From NCBI GenBank assembly GCA_025141835.1, contig CP081102.1, positions 2,790,001-2,854,000 on the forward strand: a stretch of 64,000 bases of DNA, given 5' to 3'. Positions 1 to 8,767 of the stretch are shown here, piece after piece; the first letter of the stretch is position 1, and the number at the start of each line of letters is the position of its first letter. The translations under genes and the position numbers were made by a program. Below the pieces are notes generated by a model. That model was not told the origin of the DNA. It saw nothing but the letters and a program-made list of their open reading frames with translations, and did not search any database. This DNA is from Rhodobacteraceae bacterium M385 (lineage in GTDB: Bacteria > Pseudomonadota > Alphaproteobacteria > Rhodobacterales > Rhodobacteraceae).

Positions 1-800
1 CAGATGTCGTAGGCGCCTTTCAGAAACAGCGCGTTCAGCACGACGGCAGTGACCAGATAGATTGGTCCGGCCACATCTGTCAGCACAAGGCCGAGCGCCA
101 CAGGCACCAGCAGCACGGTATAGATCAAAATCTGACGACGCGTTTCACGGCGACCATGGGTCACGGTCAGCATCGGCACGTTCGCCTTGTGGTAATCGCC
201 CTTCATGAACAGCGCCAAGGCCCAGAAGTGCGGGGGCGTCCACATGAAAATAAGCCCAAACATCAGAACCGAAGCGATGGTAATATCACCCGTCACCGCA
301 GCCCATCCGATCATCGGAGGGAAAGAACCCGCCGCGCCGCCGATCACGATATTCCAAGGCGTGGAGCGTTTCAGCCACATGGAATAGACGACCGCGTAAA
401 AGAAGATCGTGAAGGCCAAAAGGCCCGCCGCGACCCAATTGGTCGCCAAGCCAAGCATCACGACCGACAAGGCCGACAGCCACAGCCCCAAGGTCAGCGC
501 CTCACCAGCGGGGACTTTGCCTGCAGGCACGGGCCGTTTGGCGGTGCGTTGCATCACGGAATCAATGTCCGCGTCATACCACATATTCAGCGCGCCCGAG
601 GCCCCTGCCCCCAACGCAATAAACAAGATCGCGGTAAATCCGATCATCGGCGACGTGCCGCCCGGCGCGACCAGCAGGCCGACCAGCGCCGTAAACACCA
701 CAAGCGACATCACACGCGGCTTGAGCAGCGCGAAATAATCGCCAAACCCCGCGTCGTATTCGCGGGGCTCGGGTGTAGTTTGTGCAGCAAAATCGCTCAT
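1..800 (-). CDS. ctaB: Protoheme IX farnesyltransferase (heme O synthase), 3' end outside window
   Basis: Transfers a farnesyl group to protoheme to make heme O, the precursor of heme A for cytochrome c oxidase; an integral inner-membrane UbiA-family prenyltransferase. About 266 residues are visible, beginning MSDFAAQTTPEPREYDAGFG at 800 and running off the left edge. The family's first Asp-rich prenyl-diphosphate motif is seen as NMWYDADIDSVM (Asn72, Asp76, Asp80), followed by RTAKRPVPAG. Several long hydrophobic segments follow, with MWTPPHFWALA further on. The start lies 9 bases after the coxB stop, so the two are almost certainly co-transcribed. The coxB-ctaB order is usual in Rhodobacterales. 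The true C-terminus cannot be seen. Confidence 0.94.
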   Translation of the reverse strand, partial: MSDFAAQTTPEPREYDAGFGDYFALLKPRVMSLVVFTALVGLLVAPGGTSPMIGFTAILFIALGAGASGALNMWYDADIDSVMQRTAKRPVPAGKVPAGEALTLGLWLSALSVVMLGLATNWVAAGLLAFTIFFYAVVYSMWLKRSTPWNIVIGGAAGSFPPMIGWAAVTGDITIASVLMFGLIFMWTPPHFWALALFMKGDYHKANVPMLTVTHGRRETRRQILIYTVLLVPVALGLVLTDVAGPIYLVTAVVLNALFLKGAYDI

Positions 801-809
801 GATCCGGGC

Positions 810-1700
810 TTACTCCGCCGCTGCCAGCTCTAGGTACAGAGGAGCACGCGCACCGTCGAGGGAGGCAAACTCTGCCGCTTCACCGGCCAGCCATGCTTCA
901 TACTCTTCCGGTGTCACAGCGAAAACCGTGATCGGCATATAGGCGTGGGATGCGCCGCACAGTTCGGAACACTGACCGAAGTAGATACCTTCTTCGCCGG
1001 GGTTCACCTGGAAGTGCAGCTCAGCCAAGCGACCGGGCACGCCGTCCTGCTTCACGCCGAACGCGGGGATTGTCCAAGAATGGATCACGTCCGCCGCTGT
1101 TACTTGAACCACAACGCGCTGACCTGTTGGCACAACAACGGCTGTGTCAGTTGCCAGCAGATACTCATCCCGGGAATAGCCGAATTCAGCCAGCTCATCC
1201 TCGGCCAGCATGAAGCTGTCATAGGAGATGCCTTCTTCGGGGTACTCATAGCCCCAGTACCACTGGTAACCCGTCGCCTTAACGACAACGTCCGCATCAG
1301 GGATTGTCTGCTGACGGAACAGTACCGGAAGGGAGAACGCGCCAATCACCACTAGGATAATAAGCGGAACGATCGTCCAAGCCACTTCGATCCGTGTGTT
1401 ATGTGTGAAGGACGCAGGCGTCGGGTTTGCCTTCGCGTTATGCTTGATCGCGGAATAGACCATCAGCGCCAGCACGAAGAGTGTGATCAGCCCTGCAATC
1501 CAAAGCAAGAAATCATCGAGCGCCCGAATATCCAGTGCGCCATCGGTCACGCCGGGTTGAAAATCAATCCCGCCGGGAATCGGTGCGCCGCGAATCTCGA
1601 GCCCATCGCGCATTCCGGTGGTCTGCGCGGCCACCATCGTGGCGGTGAAGGTTGCGCCAAGTGCGGCCATAACGCCGCTGAGCGTCTTGCGAATTGCCAT
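810..1700 (-). CDS. coxB: Cytochrome c oxidase subunit II (CuA subunit)
   Basis: Accepts electrons from cytochrome c through its binuclear CuA centre in the aa3-type terminal oxidase; membrane-anchored with a periplasmic cupredoxin domain. The 296 residues show an N-terminal signal peptide (ends near VAAQ, residue 26), two membrane helices (roughly 60-80 and 105-130), the conserved aromatic patch YQWYWGYEYP, and the complete CuA ligand set: His207 in VIHSW, then Cys244, Glu246, Cys248, His252 and Met255 in CSELCGASHAYM. The length is normal for the family. It is the first gene of a cox operon reading toward ctaB and diverges from tldD across about 200 bases. The symbol ctaC is also used. Confidence 0.97.
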   Translation of the reverse strand: MAIRKTLSGVMAALGATFTATMVAAQTTGMRDGLEIRGAPIPGGIDFQPGVTDGALDIRALDDFLLWIAGLITLFVLALMVYSAIKHNAKANPTPASFTHNTRIEVAWTIVPLIILVVIGAFSLPVLFRQQTIPDADVVVKATGYQWYWGYEYPEEGISYDSFMLAEDELAEFGYSRDEYLLATDTAVVVPTGQRVVVQVTAADVIHSWTIPAFGVKQDGVPGRLAELHFQVNPGEEGIYFGQCSELCGASHAYMPITVFAVTPEEYEAWLAGEAAEFASLDGARAPLYLELAAAE

Positions 1701-1907
1701 GTGGTCTGTCCTGTTGTCCGTCCGGTCCGCTCCCCAAAGGGCGCAATGCCCTAAGCCGCGGTGCCGTCATCTGTTCACGCTGTGCCAGACCATATAGCGC
1801 CGTGTCACACAAGGCAGTGGCCTAAATTGTCTCACCTATTGGTTGAGACGGGGTGTCGCACCCGGCTCGAAACACACTATATAGAGAGCGACCTTAAGGA
1901 GCCCTAA
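1701..1907. promoter_or_regulatory. Divergent coxB/tldD promoter region with an inverted repeat
   Basis: The 207 bases between divergent coxB and tldD must hold both promoters. An inverted repeat GTCTCA (1829-1834) / TGAGAC (1844-1849), extended inward by CC/GG with one bulged T, sits in the middle and could be an operator or a hairpin. A TATATA at 1878-1883 is a candidate -10 for tldD. A strong AAGGAG ribosome site precedes the tldD ATG. No regulator can be assigned from sequence. Confidence 0.35.
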
Positions 1908-3332
1908 ATGTCTGACGCCACGCCCTTCCGTCCGTTTGAGACCCATCTTGAAGAGGCCGCCGCCCTGCGGGTGCTGCGTTCTGCCACCCAGGGTGCCGAC
2001 GATGGAGAGCTTTTTCTGGAGCGGTGCCGCTCGGAAGTTCTCGTATTTGACGACGGTCGCGTAAAGAACGCCTCTTATGATGCGGTGCAGGGGTTTGGCC
2101 TGCGCGCGGTGAAAGGGGAAGTCGCTGGCTACGCGCATTCTACCGAAATCTCCGAGGCTGCATTGCTCCGCGCGTCAGAAACCACGCGCCTTGCGGTAGG
2201 CGATGGCGGCGGCACTATGGCCGATGCGCCGCGCGGCACCAACGAAAGGCTCTACACCGATGAAGACCCCATGGCGGGCGCGGAATTTGGCGTGAAGCTA
2301 GAAACGTTGGCCGAGATTGATGCCTACGCGCGTGCCTTGGATAAACGCGTGGTGCAGGTCAGCGCCTCGATGGCGGCATCCCACCAGGAGGTGGTGATTT
2401 TGCGCCCTGAAGGCGGCAGCGTCAGTGATGTGCGCCCGATGGTGCGCCTGAATGTGTCGATCATTGTCGAAGAGAACGGCCGCCGCGAATCCGGCTCGGC
2501 GGGCGGCGGCGGGCGTGTTGGCCTGACCGGTTTGATGACCCGCGAACATTGGGAAGCCACCGCGCGTGAAGCTCTGCGTGTGGCCGTCGTGAACCTAAGC
2601 GCGGAACCCGCGCCTGCGGGCGTCATGGACGTCGCCTTGGGCAACGGTTGGCCCGGTATTTTGCTGCACGAGGCCATTGGTCATGGGCTGGAGGGGGACT
2701 TCAACCGTAAGAAACAAAGCGCTTTTGCAGGGCTGATGGGGCAGCGGATCGCCTCTAAGGGGGTGACGGTGCTTGACGACGGCACGATCCCGGATCGGCG
2801 CGGCTCGATCTCGGTGGATGATGAGGGGACACCTTCGGAGGCCACCACATTGATCGAGGACGGCGTGCTGGTGGGCTACATGCAGGACCGCCAGTCGGCC
2901 CGCTTGATGGGGGTCGCGCCCACCGGCAACGGACGGCGCGAAAGCTATGCCCATGCGCCCATGACGCGGATGACCAACACCTACATGTTGGGCGGCGACG
3001 TGGCCCCCGGCGACATCGTGGCTGACGTGAAAGACGGGATCTATGCGGTCGGGTTTGGCGGCGGTCAGGTGGATATTACCAACGGCAAATTCGTATTCTC
3101 CTGCACCGAAGCCTACCGGGTAAAAAATGGCGTGGTGGGCGCGCCCGTCAAAGGCGCCACCCTGATCGGCGACGGCGCCACCGCGTTGCAACACATCCGC
3201 GCCATCGGCAACGACATGGCGCTGGACCCCGGAATGGGCAATTGCGGCAAGCAAGGCCAATGGGTGCCAGTGGGCGTGGGGCAACCGACGCTTTTGATCG
3301 GTGGCCTTACGGTTGGCGGCTCCGCAGCTTAA
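1908..3332 (+). CDS. tldD: Metalloprotease TldD
   Basis: The TldD/TldE metalloprotease trims small peptides and unfolded proteins in the cytoplasm; in E. coli it matures microcin B17 and degrades CcdA. This 474-residue protein has the normal family length and carries the zinc motif HExxxH as HEAIGH (His254, Glu255, His259) within LLHEAIGHGLEGDFNRKKQS, the TldD signature. The start is fixed by AAGGAG seven bases upstream. tldD beside the cox operon is a common alphaproteobacterial arrangement. The partner tldE/pmbA is not in this window. Two small membrane-protein genes follow with almost no spacing and are probably in the same transcript. Confidence 0.96.
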   Translation: MSDATPFRPFETHLEEAAALRVLRSATQGADDGELFLERCRSEVLVFDDGRVKNASYDAVQGFGLRAVKGEVAGYAHSTEISEAALLRASETTRLAVGDGGGTMADAPRGTNERLYTDEDPMAGAEFGVKLETLAEIDAYARALDKRVVQVSASMAASHQEVVILRPEGGSVSDVRPMVRLNVSIIVEENGRRESGSAGGGGRVGLTGLMTREHWEATAREALRVAVVNLSAEPAPAGVMDVALGNGWPGILLHEAIGHGLEGDFNRKKQSAFAGLMGQRIASKGVTVLDDGTIPDRRGSISVDDEGTPSEATTLIEDGVLVGYMQDRQSARLMGVAPTGNGRRESYAHAPMTRMTNTYMLGGDVAPGDIVADVKDGIYAVGFGGGQVDITNGKFVFSCTEAYRVKNGVVGAPVKGATLIGDGATALQHIRAIGNDMALDPGMGNCGKQGQWVPVGVGQPTLLIGGLTVGGSAA

Positions 3333-3335
3333 CCG

Positions 3336-3650
3336 ATGGGCCGCATTGCCCCCATACGCACCGCCCGCCCCGTGCCCACGGGGCTGATGGTCTTGGCCGG
3401 CATCTTGTGCCATTTCGCCCTGCCCTTCGCGCTGATCTTGGCACATTTCGCAAATCGACATGAGATTAACGGCTGGCGTGCAACGATTGCGGGCGGTGCG
3501 GGTTTCGGCGCGATGGCTGGTATCCTTCTTGGCGGGCCTGAGCCGCAACTTATGGGCCTGAGCGTCGCGCTCGGCACAGCCTACGGGCTGTCGTTTTGCG
3601 CGCTCGCCCATGGCATGGCGCACCTGCGCGACAGGAAAGCAAGATCATGA
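3336..3650 (+). CDS. Small membrane protein, unknown function
   Basis: A 104-residue protein beginning three bases after the tldD stop, with no clear Shine-Dalgarno, so translation is probably coupled to tldD. Three hydrophobic stretches (about residues 15-40, 49-65 and 72-92) suggest two or three membrane helices; the C-terminus is basic (RDRKARS). I do not recognise the family. It shares ATGA with the next gene (4-base overlap). Position and codon use fit a real gene of the tldD transcript; the function is unknown. Confidence 0.72.
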   Translation: MGRIAPIRTARPVPTGLMVLAGILCHFALPFALILAHFANRHEINGWRATIAGGAGFGAMAGILLGGPEPQLMGLSVALGTAYGLSFCALAHGMAHLRDRKARS

Positions 3651-4126
3651 GCTTCTTTTCCCCCATCTTCCGCAGTCGTCGCTTTGGCCATCGCCTGTTG
3701 ACCGCTCAGAAGGTCGTTCTGATCGGGGCGATTACCTGGCTCGCCCCTACGTTGATTGGGGGGCTGATTTTTGCTTTGGCACTATACGGGTATGAGCCCA
3801 ACAATTTTGACAGCCCTTGGACTATTGTCTCGACGATTGGCGGTATGATGCTGCTGGCCCCTTTGGCGGGCATCATGTTGGTACCTCTGGCGCTTTTGGT
3901 AGGGGCATGGGCCATGCGGTTTGGGGTGGCCGGGTGGGCGACAGCGCTGATCGTGGCAATCTTGGCCCCGTTGGGAATCGGTGCCTTCATGCAGTGGTCT
4001 GAGCCCACATCCGAGGCGATCGACGCGATGTTTGTGTTTGTTCCCGTCAGCCTCGTGCATGGGGCAATCATGTGGATTGCGACGCGCTGGCTTTGCCCAG
4101 AGGCCCTAATCACGCCTTCCAGCTAA
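3647..4126 (+). CDS. Four-helix membrane protein, unknown function
   Basis: A 159-residue protein starting at the ATG of the ATGA overlap with the preceding gene (AGGAAAGC upstream). The open frame extends further 5' but those codons lie in the upstream gene. Four hydrophobic segments are visible (near residues 20-48, 62-90, 94-112 and 125-148), and PSS ends the chain. No catalytic motif or known domain is recognisable. It is likely an inner-membrane protein, but the role is unknown. Confidence 0.72.
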   Translation: MSFFSPIFRSRRFGHRLLTAQKVVLIGAITWLAPTLIGGLIFALALYGYEPNNFDSPWTIVSTIGGMMLLAPLAGIMLVPLALLVGAWAMRFGVAGWATALIVAILAPLGIGAFMQWSEPTSEAIDAMFVFVPVSLVHGAIMWIATRWLCPEALITPSS

Positions 4127-4162
4127 CTTTAGGCAAAGAGTCTTCGTGTTTGACGCCCTTTA

Positions 4163-4177
4163 TTAAGGCTTCGTTAA
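4163..4177 (+). promoter_or_regulatory. CtrA-type binding site upstream of dprA
   Basis: TTAAGGCTTCGTTAA is an exact match to the full CtrA recognition motif TTAA-N7-TTAA, followed by C as in most strong sites. It lies 23 bases before the dprA ATG and just beyond the end of the preceding gene. One other perfect match was found in the window by eye (61364-61378). In Rhodobacter capsulatus dprA expression depends on CtrA, so the position makes sense. If the box overlaps the -35 region, transcription would start at about the ATG, implying a very short or absent leader. Confidence 0.65.
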
Positions 4178-4200
4178 CGACTCCGCGCAAGCCTGAGGGC

Positions 4201-5412
4201 ATGTGGACAGCACCCGATTCTCCTCTGGCAGGCCAATGGGCCGAAACGCAGCAACCCAACGATTGGTTTGATGCCGCGTTTCACGACGCCCCTGTGGCCT
4301 ATACGCCCCCGCCCGCCCAAGGCGACGATGACCGCTTGCTACGCTTGCGCCTCATTCGGTCGCGGCGGGTCGGCCCCGCTACCTACCTGCGATTGCTTGC
4401 TGAACACGGCAGCGCCGCTGCCGCGTTGGACGCCTTGCCTCAGGTGGCTGCCGCGGCGGGTGTTCAGAAGTATGAAGTCTGCCCAGAGGCCGTCGTTCAG
4501 GCGGAACTGCGGGCCGCGGCGCGGGTTGGCGCGCGGATGATCTGCTTGGGCGACCCTGATTACCCTGCGACGCTGGCCGAGATATCGGATGCGCCGCCTG
4601 TGATCTGGGCCATTGGTCGTGTCAGCCTGATAGCGCGGGCCTGCGTGGCGCTTGTGGGGACGCGCAATGCCTCTAGCCTTGGGGCCAGAATGACGCGGAA
4701 ACTGGCGGCAGAGCTTGGGGAGGCTGGATTCACCGTTGTGTCTGGCCTTGCGCGAGGCATCGACACGATCGCCCACACGGCCAGTCTTGAAACCGGCACC
4801 GTCGCCGTCCTCGCGGGTGGTGTCGATGTCGTCTACCCTACGGAGAATACGGAAGTGACAGCGAAAATCGCGGACAAGGGATTGCTACTGTCCGAGCAAC
4901 CCCTTGGTTTGCACCCCCAAGCGCGTCACTTCCCGCGCCGCAATCGTATCGTCTCGGGGATTGCCCAAGGCGTGATTGTGGTGGAGGCAGCCGCGCGGTC
5001 TGGATCCCTGATCACCGCGCGGTGTGCTGCCGATCAAGGCCGGGAGGTCATGGCCGTCCCCGGCCACCCAATGGATAGCCGGGCCTCCGGCGCCAATATC
5101 CTGCTGCGCGATGGCGCCACCCTGATCCGGGGCGTTGATGATGTGATCGAGGCCCTTGGCAGCCCGCCGCAACCGCTCAACAGTGCCTCTGCCATGGCAC
5201 AGGACTTCCAGAAACCCGCCCCTGCCCCAGAACGTCCCGACGGCGGTTGGGAGGCGCAGATTCTCTCCCACATAGGCCCAACGCCCGTACCCGAGGATCA
5301 GATCATCCGAGATCTGGGGGCAAGCCCGCGCGAATTGGCGCAGGCATTAGCGGTTTTGGAAATGTCTGGCCGTGTCACTCGGACAGCGGGGGGCATGATC
5401 AGCGCCAGTTAG
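4201..5412 (+). CDS. dprA: DNA processing protein DprA
   Basis: DprA binds incoming single-stranded DNA and loads RecA during transformation, and in Rhodobacterales during uptake of gene-transfer-agent DNA. The 403-residue protein has an N-terminal helical segment with RLIRSRRVGPATYLRLLAEH near residues 52-71, then the extended Rossmann DNA-binding domain: VALVGTRNASSLGARM, SGLARGIDTIAH, VLAGGVDVVYP, FPRRNRIVSGIA, EAAARSGSLITA and VPGHPMDSRASGAN. A small C-terminal DprA winged helix covers about residues 345-400. The start is the ATG after TGAGGGC; upstream in-frame codons overlap the previous gene. Its stop overlaps that of the convergent downstream gene in a shared TTAG. Confidence 0.95.
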   Translation: MWTAPDSPLAGQWAETQQPNDWFDAAFHDAPVAYTPPPAQGDDDRLLRLRLIRSRRVGPATYLRLLAEHGSAAAALDALPQVAAAAGVQKYEVCPEAVVQAELRAAARVGARMICLGDPDYPATLAEISDAPPVIWAIGRVSLIARACVALVGTRNASSLGARMTRKLAAELGEAGFTVVSGLARGIDTIAHTASLETGTVAVLAGGVDVVYPTENTEVTAKIADKGLLLSEQPLGLHPQARHFPRRNRIVSGIAQGVIVVEAAARSGSLITARCAADQGREVMAVPGHPMDSRASGANILLRDGATLIRGVDDVIEALGSPPQPLNSASAMAQDFQKPAPAPERPDGGWEAQILSHIGPTPVPEDQIIRDLGASPRELAQALAVLEMSGRVTRTAGGMISAS

Positions 5413-5846
5413 CAGCCATATCGCGGCAACAAACTACCGAACACGTCGCAGCGATATCCCCACCACCACACATCCGATGATCCCAACCCGTATTCCACCA
5501 CCTGCCAGTGACCGCGTTCTTGTACGTAAAACACCTCGAACCTTGGGCCATCGACCTCAAACGGATCCACGTACCGCCACTGAACCATCGGCGTCGCGGC
5601 CATGTCGATCTCTGCCCCGCCGGGGCGCTGTGCCATCAACCGCGCAAAGGCTATGTCGCCGTCCACCGACAACTCCAGCACGCGAAATTCTATCGGCGCA
5701 CCCAGATCGAACGCCGCGAGGGGGCGAAAGGTGTTCAGCAGCTCTGCCCGCAACTCCGAACCTCTGGGCGGCTCAAAGGGTGCCGCGAGGCATAGACCGG
5801 ACAAACTGAAGAAAATTGAAGCTATTAACCCAAGCCGAATTCGCAT
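5409..5846 (-). CDS. Small secreted protein, unknown function
   Basis: A 145-residue protein starting at an ATG preceded by an excellent GAGGAGG site; longer in-frame extensions lack one. Residues 1-22 (MRIRLGLIASIFFSLSGLCL) form a signal peptide. The mature part contains FEVFYVQERGHWQVVEYGLG and ends with an aromatic stretch WWWGYRCDVFGSLLPRYGC, whose two cysteines could form a disulfide in the periplasm. I do not recognise the family. It converges on dprA with a 4-base stop overlap and diverges from topA. Confidence 0.75.
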   Translation of the reverse strand: MRIRLGLIASIFFSLSGLCLAAPFEPPRGSELRAELLNTFRPLAAFDLGAPIEFRVLELSVDGDIAFARLMAQRPGGAEIDMAATPMVQWRYVDPFEVDGPRFEVFYVQERGHWQVVEYGLGSSDVWWWGYRCDVFGSLLPRYGC

Positions 5847-5962
5847 ATCGCGCCTCCTCAATTCATCGTCACAATATACATGCGGCGTGGCGCATTGACA
5901 TCTTACCCCAAGCGCCCACATGTTCCGCCGCCAGTCCCATTCCGTTCGAAAGTGATCAAAAT

Positions 5963-8707
5963 ATGCCTGTTGTCGTTGTCGAATCCCCAGCTAAGGCCAA
6001 GACAATTAACAAGTATTTAGGCAGCGACTATACTGTCCTTGCCTCTTACGGTCACGTCCGCGACCTGCCCTCCAAGGACGGTTCCGTCGATACCGACGAC
6101 GGATTTGAGATGAAGTGGGAGATCGGAAGTGATTCCAAAAAGCACGTCAAAGCGATCGTGGACGCGCTAAAAGAAGACAACGCCTTGATCCTCGCGACCG
6201 ACCCCGACCGCGAGGGGGAGGCGATCTCTTGGCACCTGCAAGAAGCGCTGACATCGCGCAAGGCGATCAAGAAAGACACTCCCGTCAGCCGGGTGACCTT
6301 TAATGCGATCACCAAGGATGCCGTCACCAAAGCGATGGCCGAGCCGCGCCAAGTGGATATGGAGCTGGTTGAGGCTTATCTGGCCCGTCGCGCGCTGGAC
6401 TATCTGGTGGGCTTCAACCTGTCGCCCGTTCTGTGGCGCAAGTTGCCCGGCGCGAAATCTGCGGGCCGGGTGCAATCGGTTTGCCTGCGCCTTGTGGTTG
6501 AGCGTGAGATGGAGATCGAGGCGTTTCGTCCCCGCGAATATTGGTCGGTGCGCGCCGTTCTCGATACCCCGCGTGGGCAATCCATTGAGGCCCGCCTGAC
6601 CGTTCTGGGTGGCAAGAAACTGGACCGCTACGACCTGCCCTCCGCTGCCGAAGCGGGCCTTGCGGTAAAGGCCGTGTCCTCTCGCAAACTCAGCGTCGCG
6701 GATGTGGAGGCCAAGCCAGCCAACCGCAATCCTTCGCCGCCGTTCATGACCTCGACCCTGCAACAGGAAGCCTCGCGCAAGTTGGGCATGGGAGCGAAAC
6801 AAGCGATGAGCACGGCTCAGCGCCTGTATGAAGCGGGCCACATTACCTACATGCGGACCGATGGGATCGACATGGCGCCCGAAGCCGTAGATCAGGCGCG
6901 TGGGGCGATCAAGGATCGTTACGGCGACGATTACGTTCCCGCCAAGCCACGGATTTACAAGAACAAAGCGAAGAACGCCCAGGAGGCCCACGAATGTGTG
7001 CGCCCCACCGACATGACCAAGGCAGCCAGTGATCTGAGCCTGACGGAAGAGGATCAGCGTAGGCTCTATGACTTGATCTGGAAGCGCACGATTGCCAGCC
7101 AGATGGAAGCCGCGCGTCTTGAGCGTACGACCGTGACCATCGCCTCGGACGATCGCGACGTGGAGCTGCGCGCGACGGGTCAGGTGATGTTGTTTGACGG
7201 CTTCCTCAAGGTTTACGAGGAAGGCCGCGACGATGTGGGCGACGACGAAGACAGCAAGCGCCTGCCGCAGGTCCACGCGGGCGATTCGCTGACACCGACG
7301 GCGCAAGCGCTGGCTGCGGACTACGCCAAGTTCTCCGGCGATGATGTGGTGGAAGACGACAGCGGCGATCTGCAACGCTCCAAGGGCGCAATTATGGCTG
7401 CATCGGGCGCGGTTCTGGGCCAACAACACCACACGGCCCCCCCGCCCCGCTACACCGAGGCGACACTGGTGAAACGGATGGAGGAACTCGGCATCGGGCG
7501 CCCCTCTACCTATGCGTCGATCATGGATACGATCCAGAACCGTGGCTACGTGCTGAAGGACAAGGGCCGCCTGATTCCAGAGGACAAGGGCCGTCTGGTG
7601 ACGGTGTTTTTGTCCAATTATTTCAACCGCTACGTGCAATATGACTTCACCGCCGATCTAGAGCATCAGCTGGATGAAGTCAGCGCCGGTGACCGCCATT
7701 ACAAGGATGTGCTGGAGCGGTTCTGGAAGGATTTTCACGCCGCTATTGATGAGACCTCCGAGCTGCGCATCACCGAGGTGTTGGACAAGATTAACGAGGT
7801 GCTGGAGCCGCATCTGTTCCCTGACCCCGGCGACGGCACAGATCCGCGCCTTTGCCCCAACTGCGGGCTGGGACGTCTGTCCATGCGCACTGCGCGGGCG
7901 GGTGGGGCATTTATCGGCTGCTCTGCCTATCCCGAATGCCGCTACACGCGCCCCTTCGGCCCGCCAAATCCCGAGGCGGAAGCATCCGCCATCCCGCCCG
8001 AAGGCAAGCTGTTGGGCGAAGATCAAGGCGACGAAATCCGCGTCTTCAAGGGCCGTTTCGGCCCCTATGTGCAGCGCGGCCCCGTAACGGAAGAAAACAA
8101 GAAGCCGCCGCGCCAGTCGGTTCCCAAGGACTGGCCACCGGAAGAGCTGGAGATGGAGCGCGCGTTGATGCTCCTGTCCCTGCCGCGCAAAATCGGGCCG
8201 CACCCCGAAGATGGCGTGATGGTCTGGTCCAATATCGGGCGCTACGGCCCTTATTTGAAGCACGCCGAAAGCACCTCGGACCGGGGTGGCACCAACGCCA
8301 ATCTGGACGGGTTGGACGAGGTTTTCACTGTGGGCATGAACCGTGCCGTGCAGCTTTTGGCCGAGAAAGTCGCCTCTCGGGGGGCGCGGGGCCAAGCCGC
8401 GAAACCGTTGCGTGAATTGGGCGAACACCCCGATGCGGGCGGGCCGGTCAACGTCATGAAGGGCAAGTACGGCCCCTATGTGAAGTGGGATAAGGTCAAC
8501 GCCACGATCCCCGAAACCATTGATCCAGAAGAAATTTCCATGGATCAAGCGGTACAATTGATCGAGGAGAGGGCAGCAAAGTCTGGCAAGAAGAAGCCAG
8601 CGGCAAAGAAAAAGGCCGCCCCAAAGAAAAAACCCGCGGCAAAGAAGCCCGCGGCGAAGAAAGCGGCCCCCAAGAAGACGGCGGCCGCCAAGAAAGACGC
8701 GGACTAA
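5963..8707 (+). CDS. topA: DNA topoisomerase I
   Basis: Type IA topoisomerase that relaxes negative supercoils through a 5'-phosphotyrosine intermediate. The 914 residues begin with the Toprim domain (VVVVESPAKAKTINKYLG; ATDPDREGEAISWH). The catalytic tyrosine is Tyr296 in HITYMRTDGIDM. A zinc-finger region CPNCGLGRLSMR...CSAYPEC lies near residues 630-660. Further C-terminal repeats (FKGRFGPYVQRGP and KGKYGPYVKWDK) follow, then a Lys/Ala/Pro-rich tail over the last 45 residues that should bind DNA non-specifically. The start is the ATG encoding MPVVVVESP; the longer frame upstream has no homology and overlaps the divergent gene. Confidence 0.97.
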   Translation: MPVVVVESPAKAKTINKYLGSDYTVLASYGHVRDLPSKDGSVDTDDGFEMKWEIGSDSKKHVKAIVDALKEDNALILATDPDREGEAISWHLQEALTSRKAIKKDTPVSRVTFNAITKDAVTKAMAEPRQVDMELVEAYLARRALDYLVGFNLSPVLWRKLPGAKSAGRVQSVCLRLVVEREMEIEAFRPREYWSVRAVLDTPRGQSIEARLTVLGGKKLDRYDLPSAAEAGLAVKAVSSRKLSVADVEAKPANRNPSPPFMTSTLQQEASRKLGMGAKQAMSTAQRLYEAGHITYMRTDGIDMAPEAVDQARGAIKDRYGDDYVPAKPRIYKNKAKNAQEAHECVRPTDMTKAASDLSLTEEDQRRLYDLIWKRTIASQMEAARLERTTVTIASDDRDVELRATGQVMLFDGFLKVYEEGRDDVGDDEDSKRLPQVHAGDSLTPTAQALAADYAKFSGDDVVEDDSGDLQRSKGAIMAASGAVLGQQHHTAPPPRYTEATLVKRMEELGIGRPSTYASIMDTIQNRGYVLKDKGRLIPEDKGRLVTVFLSNYFNRYVQYDFTADLEHQLDEVSAGDRHYKDVLERFWKDFHAAIDETSELRITEVLDKINEVLEPHLFPDPGDGTDPRLCPNCGLGRLSMRTARAGGAFIGCSAYPECRYTRPFGPPNPEAEASAIPPEGKLLGEDQGDEIRVFKGRFGPYVQRGPVTEENKKPPRQSVPKDWPPEELEMERALMLLSLPRKIGPHPEDGVMVWSNIGRYGPYLKHAESTSDRGGTNANLDGLDEVFTVGMNRAVQLLAEKVASRGARGQAAKPLRELGEHPDAGGPVNVMKGKYGPYVKWDKVNATIPETIDPEEISMDQAVQLIEERAAKSGKKKPAAKKKAAPKKKPAAKKPAAKKAAPKKTAAAKKDAD

Positions 8708-8767
8708 CGCAGCCGGCGGGAGGATATTGAGCCGTTAAGGCTTGATCTTCCCGCCACCACCCCCGAA

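Noticed and set aside
2595..3623. 342-codon ORF antisense to tldD and the next gene
   Set aside because: It is produced by high GC on the opposite strand and spans two genes with convincing domains.
6005..6022. Near CtrA site TTAA-N7-TTAG within topA
   Set aside because: The second half-site is imperfect and the match lies inside a coding region.
6167..7639. 490-codon ORF antisense to topA
   Set aside because: It lies wholly within topA, which has clear family motifs; no motif or ribosome site supports it.
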